Below are positions 17,942 to 26,409 of a DNA stretch of 64,000 nt, in pieces. A program made the translations under genes and the position numbers. The notes under the pieces are model-generated. The model was given only the letters and a program-made list of their open reading frames with translations, was not told the DNA's origin and searched no databases. How positions within the stretch are numbered: the stretch's first letter is position 1; every line of letters begins with the position of its first letter. Source of the stretch: Pseudomonadota bacterium (GTDB lineage: Bacteria > Desulfobacterota > Desulfovibrionia > Desulfovibrionales > Desulfomicrobiaceae); contig JAEWKZ010000046.1 in NCBI GenBank assembly GCA_023393525.1, forward strand, positions 62,001-126,000, written 5' to 3'.

Positions 17942-18850
17942 ATGGACCAGACCGTCAAACTCGGCTCTTTGACCCTGAAGAATCCGGTCATCACCGCTTC
18001 GGGCACTTTCGGCTACGGCCTGGAATTCATGCGCTACGGCGACCTGTCCGCGCTGGGCGGGATCTGTCTGAAGGGCATTTCCCTGGCCCCGCGCGCGGGC
18101 AATCCCATGCCGCGCATCGCGGAAACCCCTTGCGGCATGCTCAACGCCATCGGCCTGCAGAATGTGGGCGTTGAGAAGTTTTTGAAAGAGAAGTTGCCCT
18201 TTATCCCGGCAGACGCGACGCTTATAGCCAATCTCTACGCCCAGACCCCCGAGGACTTCGGGGAGTTGGCAAGCATTTTTTCGGGTGAGGACAAGATCGC
18301 GGCCCTGGAGGTCAACATCTCCTGCCCCAACGTGCGCGAGGGCGGGGTGCAGTTCGGCCAGGACCCGCACATGGCCTCCGCTGTCGTCAACGCGGTCAAG
18401 AAGCGGTCCGGAACCAAGCCGGTCATGGTCAAGCTCAGCCCCAACGTGACCGACGTGCGCGTCATCGCCAGGGCGGCCGTGGACGCCGGGGCGGACATGC
18501 TCTCGCTCATCAATACGCTCTCGGGCATGGCCGTGGACATCCGCACGCGCAAAAGCCGCCTGGCCAACGTGGTCGGCGGGCTGTCCGGCCCGGCCGTCAA
18601 GCCCGTGGCCCTGCGCATGGTGCATCAGGTCGCGCAGTCCGTGAACGTGCCGGTCATCGGCATGGGCGGCATCGCCTGCGCCGAGGACGTGCTGGAGTTC
18701 ATCCTGGTGGGGGCGCACGCGGTGCAGGTCGGGACGTACAACTTCATGCGCCCGGACAACGCCTTTCGTCTGGTGGACGAGGTGCGCGCGCTGGCCGAGT
18801 CCCTGGGCATCGCGTCATGGGACGACTATCGGGGCACGCTCAAGGTTTAG
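17942..18850 (+). CDS. pyrD: Dihydroorotate dehydrogenase, catalytic subunit (class 1B)
   Basis: A 302-residue FMN enzyme of de novo pyrimidine synthesis, oxidising dihydroorotate to orotate in the cytoplasm. The sequence shows VKLGSLTLKNPVITASGTFG at the start, VNISCPNVREGG with the catalytic Cys of class 1B, and the FMN-phosphate region VPVIGMGGIACAEDVLEFI. Pairing with pyrK just upstream supports an NAD-linked class 1B complex. Length and order match the family exactly. Confidence 0.96.
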   Translation: MDQTVKLGSLTLKNPVITASGTFGYGLEFMRYGDLSALGGICLKGISLAPRAGNPMPRIAETPCGMLNAIGLQNVGVEKFLKEKLPFIPADATLIANLYAQTPEDFGELASIFSGEDKIAALEVNISCPNVREGGVQFGQDPHMASAVVNAVKKRSGTKPVMVKLSPNVTDVRVIARAAVDAGADMLSLINTLSGMAVDIRTRKSRLANVVGGLSGPAVKPVALRMVHQVAQSVNVPVIGMGGIACAEDVLEFILVGAHAVQVGTYNFMRPDNAFRLVDEVRALAESLGIASWDDYRGTLKV

Positions 18851-18860
18851 GAGGGAAAGA

Positions 18861-19109
18861 ATGATCAAAAGATTCTGCGACATCTGCGGCAAAGAGATCC
18901 TGGGCCTCAAGGACGGGATCTATGAAGAGCGCTACTCCCTGGTCATCGAGGACCCGGCCAACCTGACCCGCCTGGGCGGGCAGCTGGGCAAGCTGAATCC
19001 GATAATCGAGATGAAGCTCCAGAACAGCAACAATACCGACATCTGCCGCGAATGCCTGGAAAAGATCCTGGTCAAGGAGTTCCACCGCCGGGCCGCGGCC
19101 ACGGCTTAG
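18861..19109 (+). CDS. Small zinc-ribbon-like protein
   Basis: An 82-residue protein starting MIKRFCDICGKEI and containing a second pair, ICRECLEKIL, near residue 63. The two CxxC knuckles suggest one structural zinc. The GGAGGGAA ribosome site ten bases after pyrD suggests it belongs to the pyr operon transcript. I do not recognise a family with a known role. It is probably a real gene, given its good start signal and the typical codon use. Confidence 0.75.
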   Translation: MIKRFCDICGKEILGLKDGIYEERYSLVIEDPANLTRLGGQLGKLNPIIEMKLQNSNNTDICRECLEKILVKEFHRRAAATA

Positions 19110-19114
19110 GGGTA

Positions 19115-19133
19115 GCGGAGGCTGTGCCTCCGC
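19115..19133. terminator. Hairpin between convergent genes
   Basis: GCGGAGGC and GCCTCCGC pair across TGT between two converging genes. The plus strand has a TTTTTT run only 11 bases further on, so bidirectional termination is possible. Confidence 0.5.
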
Positions 19134-19136
19134 CGG

Positions 19137-19349
19137 TCAGGCTTTTTTCAGGAAGCAGGTCTTGAGCACAAGGCCTTTGACCTTGTCCGCGTTGCATTCG
19201 ATCACGTCCTCGCTGTCCGAGAGGCGGATGTTTTTTATGACCGTGCCGCGCTTGAGCGTCACGGAAGAGCCCTTCACCTTCAGGTCCTTGATGACCTGCA
19301 CCGAGTCCCCGGCCTTGAGCGGCGTTCCGTTGCTGTCTTTGACATCCAT
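19137..19349 (-). CDS. YjdM/PhnA-domain protein (short form)
   Basis: A 70-residue protein, MDVKDSNGTPLKAGDSVQVI and then KDLKVKGSSVTLKRGTVIKN, matching the C-terminal domain of the YjdM/PhnA family (SH3-like barrel). Full-length YjdM proteins are ~110 residues with an N-terminal zinc ribbon, absent here. Despite the old phosphonate name, the family has no firmly established activity. It has an AGGAATG-type ribosome site and converges on the pyr operon. Confidence 0.82.
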   Translation of the reverse strand: MDVKDSNGTPLKAGDSVQVIKDLKVKGSSVTLKRGTVIKNIRLSDSEDVIECNADKVKGLVLKTCFLKKA

Positions 19350-19422
19350 ATCTGCACATTCCTTGTGATTTGTCGCGTGGCGGCTCGCTTCCGTACGGAC
19401 GAGCCGAAAAAAGGGTGGCGCT

Positions 19423-20697
19423 TCAGCCTTTGCGCAGCACGGCGCCGTAGAAAAATTCCCCCAGCCCTTCAGTTGGGTCGCTCTGGGCTTGGCGCAGGAG
19501 GGCGAACTCGGGATGATCGCGGGTGAAAGCCTCGATCAGGCGTTCGTTTTCTGCCGGATTCAAGGTGCAGGTCACGTAGGCCAGACATCCGCCGGAAGGC
19601 AAAAGGCCGGCCGAGGCCTCAAGGATGTCCCGCTGCAGCTTGGCGAGATCTGCGCAATCGGCGGCGGTCCTCTTCCATTTGATGTCCGGCCTCCGGGACA
19701 GAACGCCCAGGCCCGAGCAGGGCGCGTCGAGGAAAACGGTGCGCGGCGTTCGGCGCAAGGGCCAGGGGCCCTGGCCCTGGGCCCGGAAGACGGGCACGTC
19801 GAAGCCGAGCCTCGCGCCTTCGGCCTTGAGCTGTCTGAGGCGGAAGACGTTCACGTCCGAGGCCCACACCTCCTTGCCCAGTTCGGACAACAGATAGGTC
19901 TTGCCGCCGCGTCCGGCGCAGGCGTCGAGCACCGGGCCGGGCCAATGGTTCGCGCCGAGGGCGTCCATGATTTTCTGCGCGGCAAGGCTCTGGCGGGTCG
20001 CCGAGCCTTCGGCCACGGCCCGCGTCAGAAATTCCGGCCACTGCGGCAGGGCGAATCCCCAGTCCGAAGAGCTCCGGGCCAGAGGTTTCAGCGCCTCCTG
20101 CACCTCTCCTGCCCGCGGATGGGCGCGGTTGACCCGCACTCCCTGCGGCGGCGCGATCAGGGAGGCCTGCAGAAAGGCCTCGGTCCGTTCCTTGCCGTAG
20201 CCGTCCAGCCACTGGCGGACCAGCCACTGCGGGCAGGAATGCCAGGCGCTCAGAAAGTGGTCGTGTCCGGCGGTCTTGGTTTGGTAATAGTCCGGAAAAC
20301 GCACGGTCAGGCCCAGGCGCAAGAGGTTGCGCAGCACGCCGTTGGCCACCTTGCCCATGGTCTGGCCCAGGCGGTCGCGCACCAGGCTCACCGCCCAGTC
20401 GAGAGTGGCGTAGTCGGGGATGCGGCTCAGGAAAAGAAGCTCGTACACGGCCACGCCCAGAATCCGCTTCATGACGGGCGAGGTCTGGACCGGATTCTTG
20501 AGCAGCTGGGAGAGCAGAAAATCGATGCGTCCGCGCATGCGCAGGTAGCCGTAAGCCAGCTCCGTGGCCAGGCCCTTGTCCGGGCCCGGCGGGGCGACGC
20601 TCAGCACATCGTCCACGGCGGCCTGCAAATCCTGCTTGTTGTCCAGGGCGCGGCGCAGGATGTCCAGAGCCAGACGGCGGGCTGCGGGCGTGCTCAT
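19423..20697 (-). CDS. rsmB: 16S rRNA m5C methyltransferase, RsmB type
   Basis: A 424-residue SAM-dependent RNA methyltransferase of the NOL1/NOP2/Sun family. The N-terminal ~130 residues form a NusB-like RNA-binding domain (ARRLALDILRRALDNKQDL), and the C-terminal half has the SAM site DACAGRGGKTYLL, DAPCSGLGVLSRRPD and the catalytic Cys in YVTCTLNPAEN. The start at 20697 overlaps the stop of the DUF116 gene (ATGA), so the two are coupled. RsmB methylates C967 in E. coli 16S rRNA; the same target is inferred. Placement downstream of fmt/def matches the common def-fmt-rsmB order. Confidence 0.9.
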   Translation of the reverse strand: MSTPAARRLALDILRRALDNKQDLQAAVDDVLSVAPPGPDKGLATELAYGYLRMRGRIDFLLSQLLKNPVQTSPVMKRILGVAVYELLFLSRIPDYATLDWAVSLVRDRLGQTMGKVANGVLRNLLRLGLTVRFPDYYQTKTAGHDHFLSAWHSCPQWLVRQWLDGYGKERTEAFLQASLIAPPQGVRVNRAHPRAGEVQEALKPLARSSSDWGFALPQWPEFLTRAVAEGSATRQSLAAQKIMDALGANHWPGPVLDACAGRGGKTYLLSELGKEVWASDVNVFRLRQLKAEGARLGFDVPVFRAQGQGPWPLRRTPRTVFLDAPCSGLGVLSRRPDIKWKRTAADCADLAKLQRDILEASAGLLPSGGCLAYVTCTLNPAENERLIEAFTRDHPEFALLRQAQSDPTEGLGEFFYGAVLRKG

Positions 20698-21500
20698 GCC
20701 GTGAACTCCCGGATGGCCCATTCGACGCGGTCCAGGGCCACGTCGGTGTCCAGGCAGGGGCCGAAGGGGCGGGAATTCAGGATTCCGTACACGGGCAGGG
20801 GATGGGTGTCCTGGATGCCGCTGGCCAGGTCGCGCTCGCAGGCCACGGCGATGATGAGCGAGGGTCTGTGCTGGACCACGATGCGACGGGCGATGGTGCC
20901 GCCCGTGGCCACGGCCAGTTTGATGCCGTACTTGTCGCGCAGGTCCAAAAGACCGGCCAGGGCGCATTCGCCGCAGCGCTTGCAGTTGTCGATGTCGTAG
21001 GTCAGCCGGAACTTGCAGCGGCTGTTCTGGATGCAGTGCGGCATGAGCAGGAGGATCTTGTCCGCCGCATAGCGGTGCCCTTCGCCCCGGACCAGCTCGT
21101 TGTTGACCTTGATGAAGGAGGCCCGCACCGTCTGCTTGGGGATGCCGACAAAGCGGCCCAGCAGGGTCATGAGCGGCAGGAAGAGTTTGACCGTGATGCC
21201 GCGCAGGCGTTTGGCGAAAAGCACTGGCCGCCCGAGCAGGATGTTCAGAACCAGGGCCAGGGCCGCCCAGCCGATGGCCAGGATGAGGGCGGCTGTGATG
21301 AAGCCCAGCACCCATGGCGCCAAGGGATGGATGGTGGTCAGTCCGACGAAGGGGACGATCCACAGCAGGGCGATGAAGAGGCACAGGAAAATGGACGATC
21401 CGGTGATGAGCCCGATGAAGACGCGCTTGCGGGTTTTGAAGGAATCCCGGATCTCCTGTTCGAGAGGGCTTCTGCCCGAGCTGCTCCTGGGCTTGGCCAT
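20694..21500 (-). CDS. DUF116 membrane-associated Cys-rich protein
   Basis: A 268-residue protein. After a basic N-terminus there are two or three hydrophobic segments (IGLITGSSIFLCLFIALLWI and an overlapping pair at ~65-95), then a cytoplasmic domain with cysteines in LMPHCIQNSRCKF, NCKRCGECALAG and AVACERD. These define DUF116. The CxxCGEC grouping suggests an Fe-S cluster or zinc, though no activity is established. It lies between fmt and rsmB and is coupled to rsmB; this placement recurs in Desulfovibrionales to my knowledge, hinting at a link to rRNA or translation-start chemistry, but that is inference. Confidence 0.85.
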   Translation of the reverse strand: MAKPRSSSGRSPLEQEIRDSFKTRKRVFIGLITGSSIFLCLFIALLWIVPFVGLTTIHPLAPWVLGFITAALILAIGWAALALVLNILLGRPVLFAKRLRGITVKLFLPLMTLLGRFVGIPKQTVRASFIKVNNELVRGEGHRYAADKILLLMPHCIQNSRCKFRLTYDIDNCKRCGECALAGLLDLRDKYGIKLAVATGGTIARRIVVQHRPSLIIAVACERDLASGIQDTHPLPVYGILNSRPFGPCLDTDVALDRVEWAIREFTA

Positions 21501-21506
21501 GACGCG

Positions 21507-22511
21507 TTATTCCCCGGGACAGGATGGTTCGGGTTTGAGCAGGTGGTCGCCGGAACAGCGGCTCAGGTAGCCGCAGTAGAACTCCCGGCCGCGCAGGGGC
21601 TTGCTGTTGGCGGGCTTGATGACCGGCACCGCGTAGAGCCTGTCGGCGCAGGCGATGAGCACGCTGTCGTCGGCCACGCCGTGGATTTCGCCGGGCTGCG
21701 CGCCTGCGGGCAGAGGATCGCCGATGGTGCCGGGGTGCACGGTCAGGCGCAGGGTCTTGCCGGGCATGCCGTTCCAGTCGAACCAGGAGCCGGGCCAGGG
21801 AAAGAGGCCGCGGATGCGGTTGTGCACGGTCAGCACGGGCTGGTTCCAGTCGATGCGCCCCTCTTCCTTGGAAAGCTTCGCGGCATAGGTGGCCCGGGCG
21901 TGGTCCTGGGGAATGCGCACGAGGCGTCCCTGGTCCATTTTTTCCAGGGCGTCGACCAGGAGCTTGCCGCCCATTTCGGCCAGTTCGTCGTGCAGAGTCT
22001 GGGCCGTGTCGTTTATGCCGATGGCCCGGCTGCGCTGCAGCAGGATGTCGCCGGTGTCCAGCCCCGCCTCCATGCGCATGATGGTGATGCCGGTCACGGG
22101 ACGTCCGTCCATGATGGCCCGCTGAATGGGGGCTGCGCCCCGGTACTCGGGCAAAAGCGAGGCGTGGACGTTGATGGCCCCGAGCCTGGGGATGTCCAGA
22201 ACCGACTGGGGCAGGATCAGCCCGTAGGCCGCGACGAGGAGCAGATCCGGCTCAAGGGCCCGGAGCTGCTCGACATCCTTGGAATTCTTGAAGTTCAGGG
22301 GCTGGAACACGGGTCGACGCGCTTCCATGGCCAGCAGCTTGACCGGCGGCGGAGTGCAGACCTGCCCCCGCCCGCAAGGCCGGTCGGGCTGGCTGTAGAC
22401 GCCGACGACATCGCAACCGTCCCAGTCCAGCAGGTGTTTCAGGGACGCGGCCGCGAAGTCCGGCGTACCCATGAACACGACTCTTAGTCTTCTTTTTTCT
22501 CTTTCAGCCAT
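21507..22511 (-). CDS. fmt: Methionyl-tRNA formyltransferase
   Basis: A 334-residue enzyme that formylates Met-tRNA(fMet) using 10-formyl-THF. The sequence shows RVVFMGTPDFAAASLKHLL, the folate-site motif INVHASLLPEYRGAAPIQ, and the C-terminal OB-like domain. The chosen start overlaps def by 28 bases; the conserved VVFMGTPDF core begins at residue ~11, so the exact start is uncertain within a few codons. The def-fmt pair is the usual deformylase/formylase operon. Confidence 0.95.
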   Translation of the reverse strand: MAEREKRRLRVVFMGTPDFAAASLKHLLDWDGCDVVGVYSQPDRPCGRGQVCTPPPVKLLAMEARRPVFQPLNFKNSKDVEQLRALEPDLLLVAAYGLILPQSVLDIPRLGAINVHASLLPEYRGAAPIQRAIMDGRPVTGITIMRMEAGLDTGDILLQRSRAIGINDTAQTLHDELAEMGGKLLVDALEKMDQGRLVRIPQDHARATYAAKLSKEEGRIDWNQPVLTVHNRIRGLFPWPGSWFDWNGMPGKTLRLTVHPGTIGDPLPAGAQPGEIHGVADDSVLIACADRLYAVPVIKPANSKPLRGREFYCGYLSRCSGDHLLKPEPSCPGE

Positions 22512-22996
22512 TTTTTGAGTTTTCTCTCGTACAGGGTGCGCTTCAATTTGCTGATCTTGTCGATGAACAGCACGCCGTCAAGGTGGTCCACCTCGTGCTG
22601 CAGGCAGATGGCCATGAGGTCGTCGGCATCCATTTCCACGGGGTTTCCTTCCAGATCCGTGGCCGAGAGATGCAGCCGTTCGGCGCGCTTCACCGTGGTG
22701 CGGTAGCCGACAACGGACAGGCACCCTTCCTCGGACTCCACCTCGCCTTCAAGGTTCGACAGGACGGGATTGACGAAGACATGCGGGTCTTCGCGTTTGT
22801 CCGGGCCGCTCAGGTCCACGGTGATGAGACGGATGCTTTCCGCCACCTGTGGCGCGGCCAGGCCGATACCCTTGTCCGCGTACATGATTTCAAGCATCTC
22901 GGCCGCCAGGGCGCGTATCTCTTCCGTTATCTCTACCACCGGCGCGGCCTTCTTGGCCAGCACCGGGTTGGGATATGTAACTATTGTTCTAGGCAT
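22484..22996 (-). CDS. def: Peptide deformylase
   Basis: A 170-residue metalloenzyme that removes the N-formyl group from nascent proteins. All three signature motifs are intact: GIGLAAPQV, EEGCLSVVGY and QHEVDHLDG, giving the Cys and two His metal ligands and the catalytic Glu. The lysine-rich C-terminal tail is common. It is the first gene of def-fmt and starts five bases after the aspS stop, so the whole set may be one transcript. Confidence 0.97.
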   Translation of the reverse strand: MPRTIVTYPNPVLAKKAAPVVEITEEIRALAAEMLEIMYADKGIGLAAPQVAESIRLITVDLSGPDKREDPHVFVNPVLSNLEGEVESEEGCLSVVGYRTTVKRAERLHLSATDLEGNPVEMDADDLMAICLQHEVDHLDGVLFIDKISKLKRTLYERKLKKWLKEKKED

Positions 22997-23001
22997 GATC
23001 T

Positions 23002-24798
23002 TTACTCTTTGGGCTTTTCCCGCAGGCGCAGGCCCAAATCGCGCAATTGTGTGTTCTCGACCGCCGACGGGGCCTCGGTCATGAGGCAGGTCGCCTTCTG
23101 GGTCTTGGGGAAGGCGATGACGTCGCGGATTGATTTGGCTCCGGTCAGGAGCATGATAAGACGGTCCAGGCCAAAGGCAATGCCGCCGTGGGGCGGCGCG
23201 CCGAAGACCAGGGCGTCGAGTAGGAACCCGAATTTGGCCTGCGCCTCTTCGGCGTCTATGCCGAGCGCGGCGAACATCTGCTGCTGGGTCTCGGGATTGT
23301 GGATGCGGATGGAGCCGCCTCCGACTTCGGTGCCGTTCAGCACGAGGTCATAGGCGCGGGCCACGGCCTTGCCCGGATCGGACGCCAGGGCCGCCATGTC
23401 CTTGGGCGCGGTGAAGGGGTGATGCATGGCCACCCAGCGCTTGGCCTCCGGGTCCCATTCCAGGAGCGGGAAATCCGTGACCCACAGGGGCGCGAAGGTG
23501 TTCTCGGGGATCAGGCCGAACCGTTCCCCGAGTTTGAGGCGCAGGTTGCCGAGCGCGCTGTTGACCATGTCCGGCGCTCCGGCCTGGAAAAAGACGATGT
23601 CGCCGGGCGTCAGGTTCAAGGCCTTGGTGAGCCCCGCCCGTTCGTCGTCGCTCAGGAATTTGGCGATGGGGGACTGCCAGCCGTCCTCCTTGATCTTGAT
23701 CCAGGCCAGGCCCTGGGCGCCATAGATCTTGACGAATTCGGTGTAGTCGTCGATCTCCTTGCGCGAAAGCTCCGCGCCGCCGGGCACGGGCAGGGCCTTG
23801 ACCAGCGCGGCCGTGGCGAAGAGCTTGAACTCCGAGCCGCGCACGATGTCGGTCACTTCCGCAAGCTTCAGATCAAAGCGGATATCTGGCTTGTCCACGC
23901 CGTATTCGGCCATGGCCTGCTCGTACTTCATGCGCGGGATGGGCAGGGAAAGCTCCTGCCCCAGCGCTTCCCGCAGCACCCGGGCCATCATGCCCTCGGC
24001 CATGTCCATGACCTGTTCCTCGTCCACAAACGACATCTCGATATCGATCTGCGTGAACTCGGGCTGGCGGTCGGCGCGAAGGTCCTCGTCGCGGAAGCAT
24101 TTGACGATCTGAAAATAGCGGTCCATGCCGCCGCACATGAGGAGCTGCTTGAAGAGCTGGGGCGACTGGGGCAGGGCGTAGAACTGGCCCTGGTTGACGC
24201 GGCTGGGCACCAGGAAGTCGCGCGCGCCCTCGGGGGTGGACTTGGTCAGGACCGGGGTTTCGATCTCCAGGAATCCGATCTCGTCCAGGTAGCGGCGCAC
24301 GGACTGGGAAACGCGGCTGCGCAAAATCAGGTTGTCGGCCATGGCCTTGCGGCGCAGGTCCAGAAAGCGGTATTTGAGGCGCAGGTTCTCGGACACGTCC
24401 ACCCGGTCCTCGATGGGAAAAGGCGGGGTCTTGGCCGTGTTCAACAGCTTGAACTCGGTCACGTAGACCTCGATGGCGCCCGTGGTCAGTTTGGGGTTGA
24501 TCATGTCGCCTGGGCGCGGGCGGACCATGCCCTTGATGGCCAGCACGAACTCCGTGCGCAGCACGTGAGCCCGGGCGTGGGCATCGGGCGCGACCTCGGG
24601 CGAGAAGACGACCTGGGTCAGGCCGTGGCGGTCGCGCAGGTCGATGAAGATCAGTCCGCCGTGATCGCGGCGGTACTGCACCCAGCCCATGAGGCAGGTT
24701 TCCTGGCCCAGCTGCTCCGGTCCGAGATCCGCGCAGGTGTGGGTTCTGCGCCATCCGCCGAGGGAGTCCATGCCGAGTTCCGTGTTTCTGTCATCCAT
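23002..24798 (-). CDS. aspS: Aspartyl-tRNA synthetase
   Basis: A 598-residue bacterial-type class II synthetase. The N-terminal OB fold reads MGWVQYRRDHGGLIFIDLRD; motif 2 is FRDEDLRADRQPEFTQID; the bacterial GAD insertion is at ~300-420; motif 3 is GLDRLIMLLTG near the C-terminus. Length fits the bacterial enzyme. Whether it is discriminating or also charges tRNA-Asn cannot be decided, as gatCAB is not in view. A palindromic repeat separates it from hisS upstream. Confidence 0.97.
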   Translation of the reverse strand: MDDRNTELGMDSLGGWRRTHTCADLGPEQLGQETCLMGWVQYRRDHGGLIFIDLRDRHGLTQVVFSPEVAPDAHARAHVLRTEFVLAIKGMVRPRPGDMINPKLTTGAIEVYVTEFKLLNTAKTPPFPIEDRVDVSENLRLKYRFLDLRRKAMADNLILRSRVSQSVRRYLDEIGFLEIETPVLTKSTPEGARDFLVPSRVNQGQFYALPQSPQLFKQLLMCGGMDRYFQIVKCFRDEDLRADRQPEFTQIDIEMSFVDEEQVMDMAEGMMARVLREALGQELSLPIPRMKYEQAMAEYGVDKPDIRFDLKLAEVTDIVRGSEFKLFATAALVKALPVPGGAELSRKEIDDYTEFVKIYGAQGLAWIKIKEDGWQSPIAKFLSDDERAGLTKALNLTPGDIVFFQAGAPDMVNSALGNLRLKLGERFGLIPENTFAPLWVTDFPLLEWDPEAKRWVAMHHPFTAPKDMAALASDPGKAVARAYDLVLNGTEVGGGSIRIHNPETQQQMFAALGIDAEEAQAKFGFLLDALVFGAPPHGGIAFGLDRLIMLLTGAKSIRDVIAFPKTQKATCLMTEAPSAVENTQLRDLGLRLREKPKE

Positions 24799-24854
24799 AT
24801 ATGTTCCTCGCTTGGGTACGATAAGCTGCGAATTCGTGGTGTAAAGACTTGGCA

Positions 24855-24975
24855 GGCCGTTGAAAAACGGCGATCTGCTGCGTCAGCGAAAAAATCCAGA
24901 CCGCTTATGTCTGCGCAATACACTGCGCGCCCTGGATTTTTTCGCTTCCTTGCATCTCACCATTTTTGAACGCCC
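24855..24975. repeat. Large imperfect palindrome between hisS and aspS (interspersed-repeat type)
   Basis: The left arm (24855-24900) and the reverse complement of the right arm (24931-24975) are both ~45 bases and agree at about four fifths of positions; the inner GCGAAAAAATCCAG is identical in both. A 30-base centre contains its own small inverted repeat (CTGCGC.../...GCGCG). Similar GTTGAAAAACGG-bearing palindromes occur between genes in several deltaproteobacteria, so this may be one copy of a miniature element or a structured intergenic repeat. Confidence 0.65.
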
Positions 24976-25004
24976 TGTGATTGTTGAATTTTTGGGGCGG
25001 TCTG

Positions 25005-26258
25005 CTAGGGTTTGCGAAAGCCCAGGGCCTGTTCCAGGTCGTCCTGACCGATGTTCTTCTGAACGCCCGTGGCCATGTCCTTGACCACGATCTGGCCCTT
25101 TTCCATTTCGTCCTGCCCCAGGATCAGGCAGGTCTTGACGCCGAGCTTGTTGGCCTGGCGCATCTGGGCCTTGATGCTTCTGGCCTCGAAGGACACCTCG
25201 CCTGCAAAGCCCTGTTCGCGCATGCGCTGGGCCAGGAGCAGGGCCGTGTTCAGGGCGCGGGAATCAAGTACGGCCAAGTAGAAGTCCGGAGCGGGAATAT
25301 GGGCCTCGCCGTACAGCAGGGCCAGTCGCTCCATGCCGCAGGCGAATCCGATGCCCGGCAGGTCGGGACCGCCGAGCTGCTTGATGAGCCCGTCGTAGCG
25401 GCCGCCGCCGGCCACCGCGGTCTGGGCGCCGATCTCGCCGGAGACGACCTCGAAGGTGGTGCGCTGGTAGTAGTCCAGGCCGCGCACCAGACGGTCGTTC
25501 AGGCGATAGGGGAGCTTTGCGCTGTCAAGGATCTCGCGCACCTGGGCGAAATGCTCGTCGCAGCCCGGGCAGAGGGACCCGGAGATGCTCGGCGCGTTCT
25601 CGACCAGCGCCTTGCAGGCCGGGACCTTGCAGTCCAGCACGCGCAGAGGGTTTGTCTCCGCGCGGCGGCGGCAGTCCTCGCAAAGCTGGGCGTGGTCGAT
25701 GGTCGAGAGAAAGTCGCGCAGGCGCTGGTGAAAGACAGGGCGGCATTCGGGGCAGCCCAGGGAATTGAGTTCCAGGGACAGGTTTTTGAGGCCCAGCTTG
25801 GTCAAAAAGGTCCAGAGCATGAGCACGACCTCGGCGTCGGCCTGGGGCGCATCCGTGCCCAGAACCTCCACGTCGAGCTGGTGGAACTGGCGCAGGCGGC
25901 CCTTTTGCGGACGCTCGTAGCGGAACATGGGGCCGCAGGCGAAAAGCTTGGTCGTGCCTTCGGCCCCGCTTTGGCCGGACTCGATGAAGGCGCGCAGCAC
26001 TCCGGCGGTGGCCTCGGGGCGCATGGTCAGCGAGCGGCCCTTGCGGTCGGCGAAGGTGTACATTTCCTTCTGCACGACGTCGGTCTCTTCACCTATGGAG
26101 CGGGCGAAAAGTTCGGTCTTCTCCAGGATGGGCACGCGCACTTCCTGGCAGCCGTATGTGCCGAAAACCTGACGGGCCAGGTTCTCCATCAGGGTGTGGA
26201 CCGTGCTCTCCGGGCTGAAGAGGTCAGAAAAGCCTTTAATTTTCTGAATTTTAGACAT
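25005..26258 (-). CDS. hisS: Histidyl-tRNA synthetase
   Basis: A 417-residue class II synthetase. Motifs visible: TMRPEATAGVLRAFIESG, FRYERPQKGRLRQFHQLD (motif 2), LVRGLDYYQRTTFEVVSG (histidine A box) and GIGFACGMERLALL (motif 3). The start at 26258 (MSKIQKIKGFSDL) is chosen because it matches the family N-terminus; longer in-frame starts are not credible. It lies upstream of aspS on the same strand, separated by a palindromic repeat, and is divergent from the mobB-like gene. Confidence 0.97.
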   Translation of the reverse strand: MSKIQKIKGFSDLFSPESTVHTLMENLARQVFGTYGCQEVRVPILEKTELFARSIGEETDVVQKEMYTFADRKGRSLTMRPEATAGVLRAFIESGQSGAEGTTKLFACGPMFRYERPQKGRLRQFHQLDVEVLGTDAPQADAEVVLMLWTFLTKLGLKNLSLELNSLGCPECRPVFHQRLRDFLSTIDHAQLCEDCRRRAETNPLRVLDCKVPACKALVENAPSISGSLCPGCDEHFAQVREILDSAKLPYRLNDRLVRGLDYYQRTTFEVVSGEIGAQTAVAGGGRYDGLIKQLGGPDLPGIGFACGMERLALLYGEAHIPAPDFYLAVLDSRALNTALLLAQRMREQGFAGEVSFEARSIKAQMRQANKLGVKTCLILGQDEMEKGQIVVKDMATGVQKNIGQDDLEQALGFRKP

Positions 26259-26409
26259 AGAAAATATCTGTCCTTGACGAATTTGGGATGTGGGGATGCG
26301 CGCTTCGGGTCGGGCTCCGTTTGCGATGGGGCGGGACTTGCGGCGATGCGCATGAGGAAAATTGAATTGGTTAATTGATGAGCGTTTGATTGTCAAAGAC
26401 GGAGGGACG

